64,000 bases of DNA from the NCBI GenBank assembly GCA_002490835.1, contig DKUU01000042.1, positions 118,513 through 182,512 on the forward strand. Reading direction: 5' to 3'. Position 1 is the first letter of the stretch. Each line of letters begins with the position of its first letter. The stretch is from Lachnospiraceae bacterium UBA7196 (GTDB lineage: Bacteria > Bacillota > Clostridia > Lachnospirales > Lachnospiraceae). The notes under the pieces are model-generated. The model saw only the letters and a program-made list of their open reading frames with translations, was not told the origin of the DNA and ran no database searches. Of the stretch, positions 9,657 through 18,428 are shown one piece after another. The translations under genes and the position numbers were made by a program.

Positions 9657-11405
9657 CTATTCCGCTGCGGCAGCGTCTGTGCCGTCATTTTCTGTCTCTT
9701 CCGTTTCCTCAGGCACATAGCCCACTGCCTGATACGTCGCTGTCACCGTAAAGTTGACCACATGCTCGCCGGTCTCCTGATTCTCCTCCTCGACAAGGGA
9801 CGTCACCGTTACCTTCTCCGGCACCAGCGAATGGAAAGTACGCATCTGCTCCACCGTCTCACCCGCGTCGTCCTTGGTCTGCACCCGCATATTGATAGTG
9901 ACATCATTGGCAGTGCTGGTAAACGAGAGGACATTCACGTTGGAAGGCAACTTATCCTCTAATTCTCCCAAGAACTCCTCTAACTCCTCATTCCGGTTCT
10001 CCGTCGCTTCGTACATCGCTTCCACCACGAGGTGCTGGTTATGAACCGTGACATATTCGTTATAAATCGGAATGATATCTTCCAAGCTGCCCGCCTGCGA
10101 TTTTAATTCCATGTTCGTCTTTACGGTCTGTGCGTAGTAATACATGGGTACTGCCGCCAGCGCGGCTGCCGCCACCAGACCGACACCGAACAGCGTATAG
10201 GCGAGCGGCGCCCAGTTTGTTCCCGCACCGGCGCTGCTATCTGTGCCCTTCTTCGCCTTATCCCTGCCGCGCTTCTCCGCCTCCTGCTTGAAATCAAGCG
10301 GTGCGACAGCCGCGCCCACGCAGGCTATGTACTCACTGAAGCACTCGTTCTTAAAGTTACGCATCAGGTTCCAGCCCGCCGCTTCCTTTAAGACCGTCAC
10401 CGGCATATTGACTTCATGGGAGAGCAGCTCGCCCACGCCCTTAAAGTCCGCGCCGAGACCCGTGATCAGGATTCGTTCGATGCCCTCGCCCGCAGCTCTG
10501 GACGCATAGTAATCGACAACGCGGGAGATACCGTTAATCAGCGGCATGATAGCATCCCACACATCTTCCATCGCCTTGGTCTTAGCCGTCCTCACCACCG
10601 GTTCCGGCGTCGGCCGGCCGACATGCGGCTCCTCCGATTCCGGTTTAGGCTCTTTCAGCTTTTCTTCCAACGGAATACAATCGTTTCGCTGCAGGACGCG
10701 GATCGCCTGCTCCACGGAAGTGACCTCGCCCCAGCAGAGCGTATTCATCACCACATCCATGACCTCCTCCACGCCGTAAGCGACGTTTCTGGTAAAGGTC
10801 ATCACGGAATCTTCCACCGCCATCACCAGCGAATTTCTCTCGTCTATCTTAACAATGATGTGCTTGCCCTTCGCACAGTCTTCTTTTACCACCTGATAAA
10901 TACTGTTGCTGGCGTAATCGATCGCCGCCACTTCCAGTTTCAGCGCCTTTGCCAGCTCGTAGTAACCGGAAAGAAGCGCTGACGGCACCGCAATCACCAG
11001 CAGCTTATACTGCTGGGAACCTTTCTCGCCGACCGTCCCCAAGATCGTGTAAGAGAGCTGGTACTGGCTTAAGTCCACTGGAAAGTAATCCGAAGCGTTG
11101 GCGTTGACCACGTCCGCGATCCTGTTTTCTTTCACGAAGGGGATCATGACCTCACGGCTGGCGATCTTGGAAGATGTGATCGTGAACACCACCTGTTTGG
11201 TCTTTACGCGGTTCACCGCAAACGCGCGCTGCAGATTCGCCACATATTCCTCATTGACGGTAAGCGCACCGTCGTTTATGATCTCCCCGCCGTTTGCAAT
11301 CGAAAAACTCTTATAGATCCTGTGAGTCTTCGCCTTATAGTCCACCTCGCAGACTTTTGTCAGCGAATAACCGATCTCGATCGTGATCGCTTTTTTGGAA
11401 GCCAT
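9657..11405 (-). CDS. pilMN: PilM-PilN fusion, pilus alignment subcomplex
   Basis: Residues 1 to about 370 form the actin-like, nucleotide-binding PilM: the IEIGYSLTKVCEVD start corresponds to the phosphate-1 loop, and RILITGLGADFKGVGE lies in the second ATPase subdomain. After a linker rich in Lys/Glu comes one membrane segment (about 392-412) and a periplasmic-side PilN-like domain with a short coiled coil. In most Gram-negative systems these are two proteins; a fused PilMN is known from Clostridioides difficile. A Thr/Glu/Asp-rich tail ends the protein. The start has GGGAGG upstream. It couples the cytoplasmic motor side to PilO. Confidence 0.88.
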   Translation of the reverse strand: MASKKAITIEIGYSLTKVCEVDYKAKTHRIYKSFSIANGGEIINDGALTVNEEYVANLQRAFAVNRVKTKQVVFTITSSKIASREVMIPFVKENRIADVVNANASDYFPVDLSQYQLSYTILGTVGEKGSQQYKLLVIAVPSALLSGYYELAKALKLEVAAIDYASNSIYQVVKEDCAKGKHIIVKIDERNSLVMAVEDSVMTFTRNVAYGVEEVMDVVMNTLCWGEVTSVEQAIRVLQRNDCIPLEEKLKEPKPESEEPHVGRPTPEPVVRTAKTKAMEDVWDAIMPLINGISRVVDYYASRAAGEGIERILITGLGADFKGVGELLSHEVNMPVTVLKEAAGWNLMRNFKNECFSEYIACVGAAVAPLDFKQEAEKRGRDKAKKGTDSSAGAGTNWAPLAYTLFGVGLVAAAALAAVPMYYYAQTVKTNMELKSQAGSLEDIIPIYNEYVTVHNQHLVVEAMYEATENRNEELEEFLGELEDKLPSNVNVLSFTSTANDVTINMRVQTKDDAGETVEQMRTFHSLVPEKVTVTSLVEEENQETGEHVVNFTVTATYQAVGYVPEETEETENDGTDAAAAE

Positions 11406-11514
11406 GTACTGTTTCCTCCCTCATATTCTTATCTATAAAGTGACAATAAACCTGCCGGGAATGCCCGCAGGTAATATTTTCCAAGTCAAGTAGTCAAAAA
11501 GCCTGTCTATGAGG

Positions 11515-12270
11515 CTATAGGAACTGCCCTACATACCATGTGATCAGCCGCTCGCCCCACAGCGCCGCTATAAGGACTCCCATGGAAAGATAGGGACCCA
11601 TCGCCAGCACGCGGCCCTCGCCGCTTACCTTCATACGGATCACATGAATGACCGCGCCCAAAACGCAGCCGAGTAAAAAAGCCATAATAATTAGTTTCCA
11701 GCCAAGCAGCAACCCGCAGGCCGCCATCAGCTTTACGTCGCCGCCGCCGATTGCCCTGCCGCCGGTGGCGTAGTACAAAATTGCTAGTACGATACTGACA
11801 GCTAAGAGGCCGGCCAGATAGGTCAGGATGTTTGATGCGTCCGTCGCTACCCGGACCAGCCCCAATGCCAGTATAAACAGATTGATCCCAAAAGGAATCT
11901 CATAGGTTCTAAAGTCGATCACGCTCAACACAAGGAGCGCGGAAGCCATCAGACAGTAGAGTAGGGAGTCTATGCCGAGGCCGCCTGTCCATACGATACA
12001 AACGTACAAGATTCCGTTCGCCGCCTCAATCAGAGGATACTGGACAGATAATTTCGCTTTACATTTGCGGCATTTCCCCCGCAGGGCCAGAAAACTAAGG
12101 AGCGGTATCATATCGTACCACTTGAGATGGTAGCCGCAGCTCATACAGTGGGAGGAGGTCTTTACGATATCCTCCTTCTTCGGGATGCGGTAGATGCAGA
12201 CGTTTAGAAAACTGCCGATCACAACGCCGAAGATAAATATGATGCTGAGTAGTATGATGTCCGGTGCCAT
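11515..12270 (-). CDS. pilD: Prepilin peptidase / N-methyltransferase
   Basis: This is an A24-family aspartic protease of the membrane. An N-terminal domain carries the two CxxC pairs (HCMSCG and GKCRKCK) found in bifunctional peptidases with methyltransferase activity. The two catalytic aspartates are seen in SVIDFRTYEIP and in GGGDVKLMAACG, within about eight membrane helices. It should process all the pilins of this locus. ATG 12270 is preferred (AAAGGA six bases upstream, first residues MAPDIILLS); the longer open frame runs through a G10 tract and is unlikely to be used unless the tract length changes. 251 residues is the normal length. Confidence 0.93.
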   Translation of the reverse strand: MAPDIILLSIIFIFGVVIGSFLNVCIYRIPKKEDIVKTSSHCMSCGYHLKWYDMIPLLSFLALRGKCRKCKAKLSVQYPLIEAANGILYVCIVWTGGLGIDSLLYCLMASALLVLSVIDFRTYEIPFGINLFILALGLVRVATDASNILTYLAGLLAVSIVLAILYYATGGRAIGGGDVKLMAACGLLLGWKLIIMAFLLGCVLGAVIHVIRMKVSGEGRVLAMGPYLSMGVLIAALWGERLITWYVGQFL

Positions 12271-12307
12271 ATCCTGTCCTTTGCGGAAAAATGTCTGTAA
12301 CGTATTA

Positions 12308-12317
12308 CCCCCCCCCC
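12308..12317 (-). repeat. G10 homopolymer in front of pilD
   Basis: Ten consecutive G on the minus strand (C on plus) lie between the pilin terminator hairpin and the pilD ribosome binding site. An ATG sits directly before the tract (minus 12319-12317). With ten G the ATG frame is not that of pilD; with eleven it would be, giving an extended leader on PilD; with nine it stops at once. Such tracts are prone to slippage, and also to sequencing error. Confidence 0.8.
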
Positions 12318-12319
12318 AT

Positions 12320-12353
12320 GCAAAAAAGCGGTTTTTTCGGTTCGCTTTTCTGC
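12320..12353 (-). terminator. Hairpin after the major pilin gene
   Basis: On the minus strand GCAGAAAAGCG pairs with CGCTTTTTTGC (11 pairs including one G-U) around a 12-base A-rich loop. The T run lies inside the descending arm. It is about 85 bases after the pilin stop and before pilD, and may partially terminate or stabilise the pilin mRNA so that pilin is made in excess over pilD. Confidence 0.6.
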
Positions 12354-12437
12354 ACAAGGGGCGAGGGGTTACGTCTGTTTTTGTTTTTATGCCTTAAGTA
12401 TTAGGTTGTCTTGCGAGCTTCTCTTTTTCCTGTTTTA

Positions 12438-12911
12438 TCAGGTGCCGCTCTTGTTATTCATAGCGTTTTTGAAATTATCGTTAGCTTTACCCTTGAGTGA
12501 ACTCTTATATTCCCATTTAATTGAGCCATTGGTCTCAGCTTTCAACGACAGTGTAAACGAATCCCACTTTTGTTTGCTCATGCATTTCAGTTTATCCTTA
12601 CTCAGCGCAGCATTCTCCAAAGCGGCCTTAATCGCCAGATCAGTATCAACTACGCCATTAACACCAGTTGACGAAAATATAACGTCGACTGCCGTGGTCG
12701 AGAATGACTCTTTAGCCTCAGGGTCAGCTGCATAGATTTCAATAGCGCTCTTGAACTCCGTAGCGGACTGCAGATCGGTTGAGTTGCGGGACTTCTCCAC
12801 GTATTTCAGGTACTGAGGTGCCAGCACCACGATCAGGATCGCCATGATAGCGATAACGATGATCAACTCAACGAGGGAGAAACCTTTGTTATTCATGTTT
12901 TCCTTTTTCAT
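12438..12911 (-). CDS. pilA: Major type IV pilin
   Basis: The leader is MKKENMNNKG and is cut before Phe11; the mature protein starts FSLVELIIVIAIMAILIVVL with Glu5, followed by the classic pilin helix (APQYLKYVEKSRNSTDLQSA). 157 residues with a compact C-terminal beta domain is the size of a shaft pilin. No disulfide loop is visible: there is a single cysteine. A GGAG site precedes the ATG. Standing apart from the pseudopilin cluster, right before a hairpin and pilD, it fits the major subunit. Confidence 0.9.
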   Translation of the reverse strand: MKKENMNNKGFSLVELIIVIAIMAILIVVLAPQYLKYVEKSRNSTDLQSATEFKSAIEIYAADPEAKESFSTTAVDVIFSSTGVNGVVDTDLAIKAALENAALSKDKLKCMSKQKWDSFTLSLKAETNGSIKWEYKSSLKGKANDNFKNAMNNKSGT

Positions 12912-13002
12912 TGTTCCTGTCTCCTTTTCCTCATGAATCTTTTTTTGGTTGATGGTTAATAGTTACTCTATCTTAAACGCGGCTGTTCCCTACTCAGCGC
13001 GC

Positions 13003-13257
13003 TTAATTCGGTTTTTCTTTACCATTTAGCCTTAATTCCTCACTTGCCAAATCTATCTCATCATTCCAACTAATGCCAAATCCTCCGGCATCAACCTTTA
13101 CTTGTTGAAACAGACCTCTAATCGTCTTGAGATTATTAAATACATCCCATTTCATAAATAAAGGCTTTACATCATATTCCGTAATCACACCATCTGTGAA
13201 CAGTACAGATAGCATAAAATTGTCTTTCGCTTCTACGCTCTGTACTCTATAAAACAT
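13003..13257 (-). CDS. DUF2442 protein, partner of a broken DUF4160 gene
   Basis: This 84-residue protein has the DUF2442 pattern: FTDGVITEYDVKPLF near the middle and GGFGISWNDEIDLASEELRLNG at the end. DUF2442 proteins are commonly encoded next to DUF4160 proteins and the pair has been regarded as toxin-antitoxin-like. ATG 13257 is chosen because GGGGG lies just upstream and the DUF2442 fold begins there; the longer frame only reads the DUF4160 gene out of frame. Its partner immediately upstream carries a stop codon, so this gene is probably a relic or a solitary survivor. Confidence 0.75.
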   Translation of the reverse strand: MFYRVQSVEAKDNFMLSVLFTDGVITEYDVKPLFMKWDVFNNLKTIRGLFQQVKVDAGGFGISWNDEIDLASEELRLNGKEKPN

Positions 13258-13288
13258 TATCACGCCCCCTTCCATGTGGGACACCAGA

Positions 13289-13543
13289 TTATTCCAGCGG
13301 CGGTAGTGCCACAAAATTTTGCGTTTTCCAAATTTCGAGAAGCGCATCCTGATTATGCTCCAGCCATTCATTAACCATCTTTAACGCTCTTCCCGGCAGA
13401 TCGCCAACCAGCATTTCACCTGTTTAAATATCAATCTCCGCCAGATACTCACCATAGATTACATGGATATGCGGTGGATTATGCTCTGCCTGTCTGAAAT
13501 ACATTTTAATCACAATTCCATAGAATCTTGATATTACCGGCAC
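13289..13543 (-). pseudogene. DUF4160 gene with an in-frame stop
   Basis: A GTG at 13543 preceded by GGAG opens a frame reading VPVISRFYGIVIKMYFRQ and then EHNPPHIHVIYGEYLAEIDI, the hallmark of DUF4160. Codon 40 (13426-13424) is TAA where the family has an ordinary residue, most simply a CAA to TAA change, and the frame then continues intact (TGEMLVGDLPGRALKMV) for 44 further codons to a natural stop. No frameshift is needed. The pair with DUF2442 is inserted between pilC and the pilin gene. A sequencing error is the alternative. Confidence 0.8.
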
Positions 13544-13608
13544 TAATTTATTCTCCGTTCATCCCTTTTATTTTTATTATACTACAACCGTAACATATTA
13601 TTTCATCA

Positions 13609-14823
13609 TTACAGGCTATCCAGCGCCGAGTACATCGTCACCATAGGCGCCATCACGGCCGCAATCAGGATGCCGACGATGCCCGCCAGCACGATGATGA
13701 TCGCAGGCTCCATCGCCGCCATCAGCGACTGCACCGCCATCTCCACTTCTTCCTCGTAGTAGTCCGCCAGTTTGTTTAACATCTCCTCGGTGGAACCGGC
13801 TTCCTCACCGATGCGCATCATATGGTAGACCATGGGCGGAAACAGGCCGCAGGTCTGCAGGGGCTGGGATAAGGGTACGCCGATCATGATCTGTTCGAGC
13901 GCCTCCTTCAAAGCTTCCTTAAACCAGATATTCGTCATGGTATCCGACACGATGTCTACCGCCTCAAGCAGGGGCACGCCCGCCGTCAACAGGGTGCTTA
14001 ATGTCCGCGCCATCTGCGCGCTGGCCGATTTTACCACCAGATTCTTGACCGCAGGAATCTTTAGCTGTAATTTTCCGAACAGATGTTTTCCGGTGTAAGT
14101 CTTTGCAAAAGCCTTGATCGCAAAGACCGCGACAATGATGACCGGAACGATTATGTACCAGTTATTCTTAATAAAGTTACTGAGAGCAACGACGGCTTTC
14201 GTGATCGCCGGAAGCTCTGTCCCCAACTGCGCGAACATATCCATATAACGGGGGATAACGAAGACCAGCATGACGACCACGACCACCACCGCGATCAGCG
14301 CCACCACGATCGGGTAGATCATCGCTTTCTTTACCATCGCCTGCGTCTTGGCGGATTTCTCGAACTGTACCGCCATACGCTCCATCGCCGTATCCAGACT
14401 ACCGGACGCCTCGCCGGCTCTGGCCATCTGCACCAGCAGTTCAGGAAATACCGCCGGATGCTCCGCAAGGGAATCCGCGAAACTCTCGCCCTTCTCCACG
14501 TCCGCACGCACGGCGTAGAGGGCCTTCTGCATCTTTTTATTCTCTGTCGAGTCCGCGAGCATATTCAAGGTCTCGATGATCGTGACGCCGGCTCTGGTGA
14601 TGCTGGCAAACTGTCTACAGAATACCGCCATATCGCGCGGCGTCGGCTTTGCGCCGAAATCAAAACTGATATCCTTTGTCAGGACGTTCTGCTCTGTTAA
14701 TTCAAGCACAATAAGACCCTGATTCTTCAGATCCCTGAGAGCGAGATCCTTGTTATCAGCGTCCTTACTGCCTTTGATTTCCTTGCCACCTTTATCGATC
14801 GCAACATATCCCCAGACCGCCAT
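13609..14823 (-). CDS. pilC: Type IV pilus platform protein (GspF family)
   Basis: Polytopic inner-membrane protein on which the PilB and PilT motors act. Two GspF domains are recognisable: the first with FCRQFASITRAGVTIIETL, the second with ARTLSTLLTAGVPLLEAVDIV, each followed by long membrane helices (about residues 150-225 and 370-400). The GEASGSLD and GEEAGSTEEML signatures occur at the usual places. ATG 14823 is set by GGAGG seven bases upstream and begins MAVWGYVAIDKGGKEIKG, the standard N-terminus. 404 residues is normal. A sigma-A-type promoter stands about 120 bases upstream, so pilC can be transcribed independently of the inserted module. Confidence 0.93.
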   Translation of the reverse strand: MAVWGYVAIDKGGKEIKGSKDADNKDLALRDLKNQGLIVLELTEQNVLTKDISFDFGAKPTPRDMAVFCRQFASITRAGVTIIETLNMLADSTENKKMQKALYAVRADVEKGESFADSLAEHPAVFPELLVQMARAGEASGSLDTAMERMAVQFEKSAKTQAMVKKAMIYPIVVALIAVVVVVVMLVFVIPRYMDMFAQLGTELPAITKAVVALSNFIKNNWYIIVPVIIVAVFAIKAFAKTYTGKHLFGKLQLKIPAVKNLVVKSASAQMARTLSTLLTAGVPLLEAVDIVSDTMTNIWFKEALKEALEQIMIGVPLSQPLQTCGLFPPMVYHMMRIGEEAGSTEEMLNKLADYYEEEVEMAVQSLMAAMEPAIIIVLAGIVGILIAAVMAPMVTMYSALDSL

Positions 14824-14945
14824 AGCACATCCTCCGTACTTCCCCTCATATTCTCCGATACAAGAGTTTGCCCGCGACCCCCTGACCAAATGCCAGAGAT
14901 ACTAGCGCCGATTTCTCATTCGGTACTAATTGCTTCTTATGTATC

Positions 14946-14974
14946 ACTATAGCACTTTCTTCCTAGAAATGCAA
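14946..14974 (-). promoter_or_regulatory. Sigma-A-type promoter before pilC
   Basis: On the minus strand TTGCAT, 17 bases, TATAGT. It would start a transcript about 115 bases ahead of pilC and supply the downstream pilus genes even if transcription from pilT/pilB is interrupted by the inserted module. Confidence 0.65.
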
Positions 14975-15060
14975 GCGCAAGAAGCAGTCTAAAAAATGCT
15001 AATGTTGTCACGCCCTTAAGTAACTTTCGGCTCATTTTCCAACTACCTAACTGCCGATGA

Positions 15061-16527
15061 CTACTTCGCCAAATAGCGAAAAAAAGGATTATCCTCGATA
15101 TTTCCGGAGAAATTATTGCTTTTCAGTATCTTCTCTTCGGAAGTGACCGCATTGGTCACTCTATGATGCTGCTGATATAATTGTGTGGTTTTCATCACAC
15201 TGCGCCCGATTTCATGCACAGTATTGATACTTCCTATCGCCAAAATGATAATGATTACAAAGCAATAACCTGTTTTTTTCACCATATCCTGCCGCAGGCT
15301 GTCCGCAACCATATAATACATAGCCAGAAGGGACGGAATGGAAGCGCGCATGCAAAAGTCGCTTCCGGATCCGACTTTTATCAGTGGACAAACCAAAAGG
15401 GTCGCCATAGAAACATAAAACAGCCAATCCTTCTTATAATAACGGTATATGTAGCAATAATAGATTCCTATTTCAATCAGCAGAAACATGATATATCCGA
15501 TCAGCTGACTGACTGTGTCCTGCCCGTCTTGCATGCCGGATACTGCCGAAGCCGCCAGCCCGCTATTCTGAGCGGAGCGATTCCCTGCTAAATAGAAAAA
15601 GCATACGACCGCCGCCGCTCCCCCTACAATATTTTCCAACGATAACAACCTTTTGACCATTCTGATTTTTTTATCGGTATGACCAACACAGTCAATCTTC
15701 CCGTTTTGAAGAACTTTATAAACCACAAAAGGGATCATACCCACAGTCGGGAACGTGCATACGAGCATGCCAAGGCTCCATATACACAATATATGCCCAT
15801 TGCTTTTTTGAATCATCAACAGTGCAAATATTACCCACGCGTAAATCGCCTGATTAAAGACCCCAAAAAGCTGTGTCGTAAAACCGGAAAACTGCAGACG
15901 GTTCCACCACTCTATATGCCGAAAAGAGAATACCAGATCCCCGTTACCGCTCAATACGCACCCCAGAGCATCCAGACCGCTAAACATAATAAACAAAACA
16001 AGCGGCCACACCGCCCATTTCTTTAAGAAGGAATTCAAAAACACAACGCTTATCGATATGCCCAACACAGCCCAAAAATACTGAAAAAGGTATCCGGCCC
16101 CCACGCCGAACATTTTTCCCGCCGCTGCCGCCGGCAGCCAATAGCCAATGTAATAAATCAATCCCCTTAGCTGCGTCCCATCATTCCATGCAATGTACCT
16201 AACCACCGGCCAATCATTGCCTACCAGTATCTCATAAAGCGCGTTTCTGGCCATATAGTCGCTGTTTTGCCACACAAAATTACCGATACCCGAAAAGTAT
16301 ACCCAGACTGCAATGATACACAATATTACGATTCCGCGTATGATATTTCCACGGTTCCAATCCGGCAGGTACAAATCGACATCCGCCTTAAGCGCCGTTA
16401 AAAAGGACCAGCCAAGCAGCAGGCATAACGGAACAGCAATCCATGATTTTACCCAGCCGACAAAAAAAATCACAGTTGGCAGCCAAACATAGCAGTAGCC
16501 AATCCCCAAAATCCATTTTTTAGTCAT
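15061..16527 (-). CDS. Large polytopic membrane protein, possible GT-C enzyme
   Basis: 488 residues with about eleven hydrophobic segments. After the first three helices comes a loop with WQNSDYMARNALYEILVGNDWP, reminiscent of the acidic first extracytoplasmic loop of lipid-linked-sugar (GT-C) glycosyltransferases, but I cannot assign a family. Its ATG overlaps the stop of the upstream glycosyltransferase gene by four bases (ATGA), so the two are translationally coupled and probably act together. Location inside the pilus operon suggests glycan transfer to a surface structure; this is inference. Confidence 0.7.
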   Translation of the reverse strand: MTKKWILGIGYCYVWLPTVIFFVGWVKSWIAVPLCLLLGWSFLTALKADVDLYLPDWNRGNIIRGIVILCIIAVWVYFSGIGNFVWQNSDYMARNALYEILVGNDWPVVRYIAWNDGTQLRGLIYYIGYWLPAAAAGKMFGVGAGYLFQYFWAVLGISISVVFLNSFLKKWAVWPLVLFIMFSGLDALGCVLSGNGDLVFSFRHIEWWNRLQFSGFTTQLFGVFNQAIYAWVIFALLMIQKSNGHILCIWSLGMLVCTFPTVGMIPFVVYKVLQNGKIDCVGHTDKKIRMVKRLLSLENIVGGAAAVVCFFYLAGNRSAQNSGLAASAVSGMQDGQDTVSQLIGYIMFLLIEIGIYYCYIYRYYKKDWLFYVSMATLLVCPLIKVGSGSDFCMRASIPSLLAMYYMVADSLRQDMVKKTGYCFVIIIILAIGSINTVHEIGRSVMKTTQLYQQHHRVTNAVTSEEKILKSNNFSGNIEDNPFFRYLAK

Positions 16528-18428
16528 TTTCCGCCGCCTTTCTCAAACGGAACACATCCGGTCTCCTCCAGCAGCTCCCGCCGCACATGGATATCGCTAT
16601 CAAAATAACTCGCTCCCGCTTTCCACACCCGCCACGAATCTTCCTGATACACAAGCACATAGTCCTGCCATCTGACAGCTTCTCCGTAAACTGCAAAAAG
16701 GTCAGGCGACATCCAGAGTACCTGCGGCAATCCCCCCTGTCTCCAGCTTTCATACCAGCTTAGCGTTTCCTCCTCCGAAAGGCGTATATGCGTGATATAG
16801 TTGTGATCATCCTGTCCGTCATTAAAATTAAAAAACAGGTTATGCTCAAAATAGGGCGCCAGATTGACTGCCTGATCACACTCATTGATATCCGTCTTCC
16901 AAACATTTCCCTCCGCATCATACTCCACGGTCCAGCCGGACATCATCCGATACCGATCCAAATGATGTTCCCTGATAAACGCCGCATCCTTCCTTCCCGG
17001 TGCATAGTTCTTACAAATATCTAATACACAGGCCGCCCCCGTCCAGAACAGGGAAACCGTCATCGCCAGCGTGCCGAGGAGAATTGCGGTACAGCGCGCC
17101 ACATGCGCCGCGGTCATGGGCATTCCGCCGCCCGACACCGTTTTTCGCCGTTCTACGGCGCTTTTCTCCGAACAAGCACCCTCTTCCCCCGTTTGCTCCG
17201 CGCACTTTCCACTCACCGAGATGGTGACCCAACACCAAAAGCAAAAATAGAGCAGCCCGATCCCGATATGATGGAGCGACACGTACACTGCGGCAGAAAA
17301 GGCCGCAAACAGGCTGTAGGGAAGAACCAGCAGAAGCGCCGTGCCCCGCTTTCTTCCATAATATAGAAACAGACTCCAGAGCAGCAGACCCACGGCCGTT
17401 CCGCTTACCAACGCTGAGATTGGCAGAAATGCCCGTGAAAGAATTATAAAATCGCTGTAAATATCTGTCAGTACCGTATCCACAGGCATTACAAAAAGAG
17501 TATAGAGTAAACGTACGCCAAAGGCATTTTTTATCATTCCGGGAGCAGCGGGTGCAGTAGCGTAAGTATCCTCCCGCGGCACAATCATCCACATCACCAA
17601 AAGCGCCGTTGCTAGAAGGAGCGCCAGCCACCAAATACGCCTGTCTGTTACGCAGCCGCGCAGCCGCTCCCGAATCGTCAGGCCGGCATGCCTTTTGAGA
17701 CCCTCACATTTTCCGCGGCTTCCCGTGTCGTTCCGGCTCTCATGCTGCCCCCGGCCGTCCGCATTTCCACCGGCATGTCCGTCCTGTCTGCACGCGCCCT
17801 CGTTCCAGATCTCCCACAGCCAGACGATCGCCAGCCCGCCCGCGATCACCAGCCCGTAGGCCATGGTCGTACACAGGAGGATCAGCACCGCCACATACCT
17901 GCCCGGCCTCTCGTTCCTGCGCTGATAAACGATTGCCAGCAACACAAAGGCAAGCGTCATCACGCAGTACACTCTGGAGATCACGCCGTACTGATAAAAG
18001 AAAAAGTAGGTAAACGGCAGCAGAAGCCGCACCAGTCTGGGAAAAGGCGCATACCACAGGATCAGAAACACCGCCGCTCCCATAAACAAAAGGCTCACAA
18101 GCGTCAGGGACAACTCGTAGGGCGCGCCCGCTTTCGCAAACGGCATCAGGATCAGGTGCCACAGCGGCGGATGCCCCTCGTAATGGGTCGTCTCTAAAAA
18201 CAGCGTCCGCAGGGAGACACAGCGCGCGATCTGCCACGCCTCCGCCTCGTCAAAGAAGGGCTCGTGTACAAGCGCCATCCCCAGATGCGCCGCCGCGTAA
18301 AAGAGGAGCGCCAGAATTTCGGGGACTTTTCCCGGAAGCGCTTCCGCTTTTTGCGCAAGAGCAGCTATCTTGTCCGCTGCCGCTGTCAGTATGCTGCCTA
18401 TTTTCTGTAACAATGGATAATTATTCAT
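16524..18428 (-). CDS. GT-C type membrane glycosyltransferase (PMT/ArnT-like)
   Basis: 634 residues. After a first membrane helix the loop reads HEPFFDEAEAWQIARC, with the acidic DE pair typical of GT-C catalytic loops, then THYEGHPPLWHLI, the GHPPLW motif seen in PMT/ArnT-like enzymes, which transfer sugars from polyprenyl-phosphate donors outside the membrane. About ten further membrane segments follow, with a Gly/Arg/Asp-rich cytoplasmic insertion (about 210-265) and a C-terminal soluble domain. ATG 18428 overlaps the TGA of the upstream Rpn remnant by four bases. It forms a two-gene unit with the downstream polytopic protein. Confidence 0.8.
   Translation of the reverse strand: MNNYPLLQKIGSILTAAADKIAALAQKAEALPGKVPEILALLFYAAAHLGMALVHEPFFDEAEAWQIARCVSLRTLFLETTHYEGHPPLWHLILMPFAKAGAPYELSLTLVSLLFMGAAVFLILWYAPFPRLVRLLLPFTYFFFYQYGVISRVYCVMTLAFVLLAIVYQRRNERPGRYVAVLILLCTTMAYGLVIAGGLAIVWLWEIWNEGACRQDGHAGGNADGRGQHESRNDTGSRGKCEGLKRHAGLTIRERLRGCVTDRRIWWLALLLATALLVMWMIVPREDTYATAPAAPGMIKNAFGVRLLYTLFVMPVDTVLTDIYSDFIILSRAFLPISALVSGTAVGLLLWSLFLYYGRKRGTALLLVLPYSLFAAFSAAVYVSLHHIGIGLLYFCFWCWVTISVSGKCAEQTGEEGACSEKSAVERRKTVSGGGMPMTAAHVARCTAILLGTLAMTVSLFWTGAACVLDICKNYAPGRKDAAFIREHHLDRYRMMSGWTVEYDAEGNVWKTDINECDQAVNLAPYFEHNLFFNFNDGQDDHNYITHIRLSEEETLSWYESWRQGGLPQVLWMSPDLFAVYGEAVRWQDYVLVYQEDSWRVWKAGASYFDSDIHVRRELLEETGCVPFEKGGGK

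Noticed and set aside
13257..13371. N-terminal extension of the DUF2442 protein
   Set aside because: The extra 38 codons are an out-of-frame reading of the DUF4160 gene, and the domain begins at ATG 13257.
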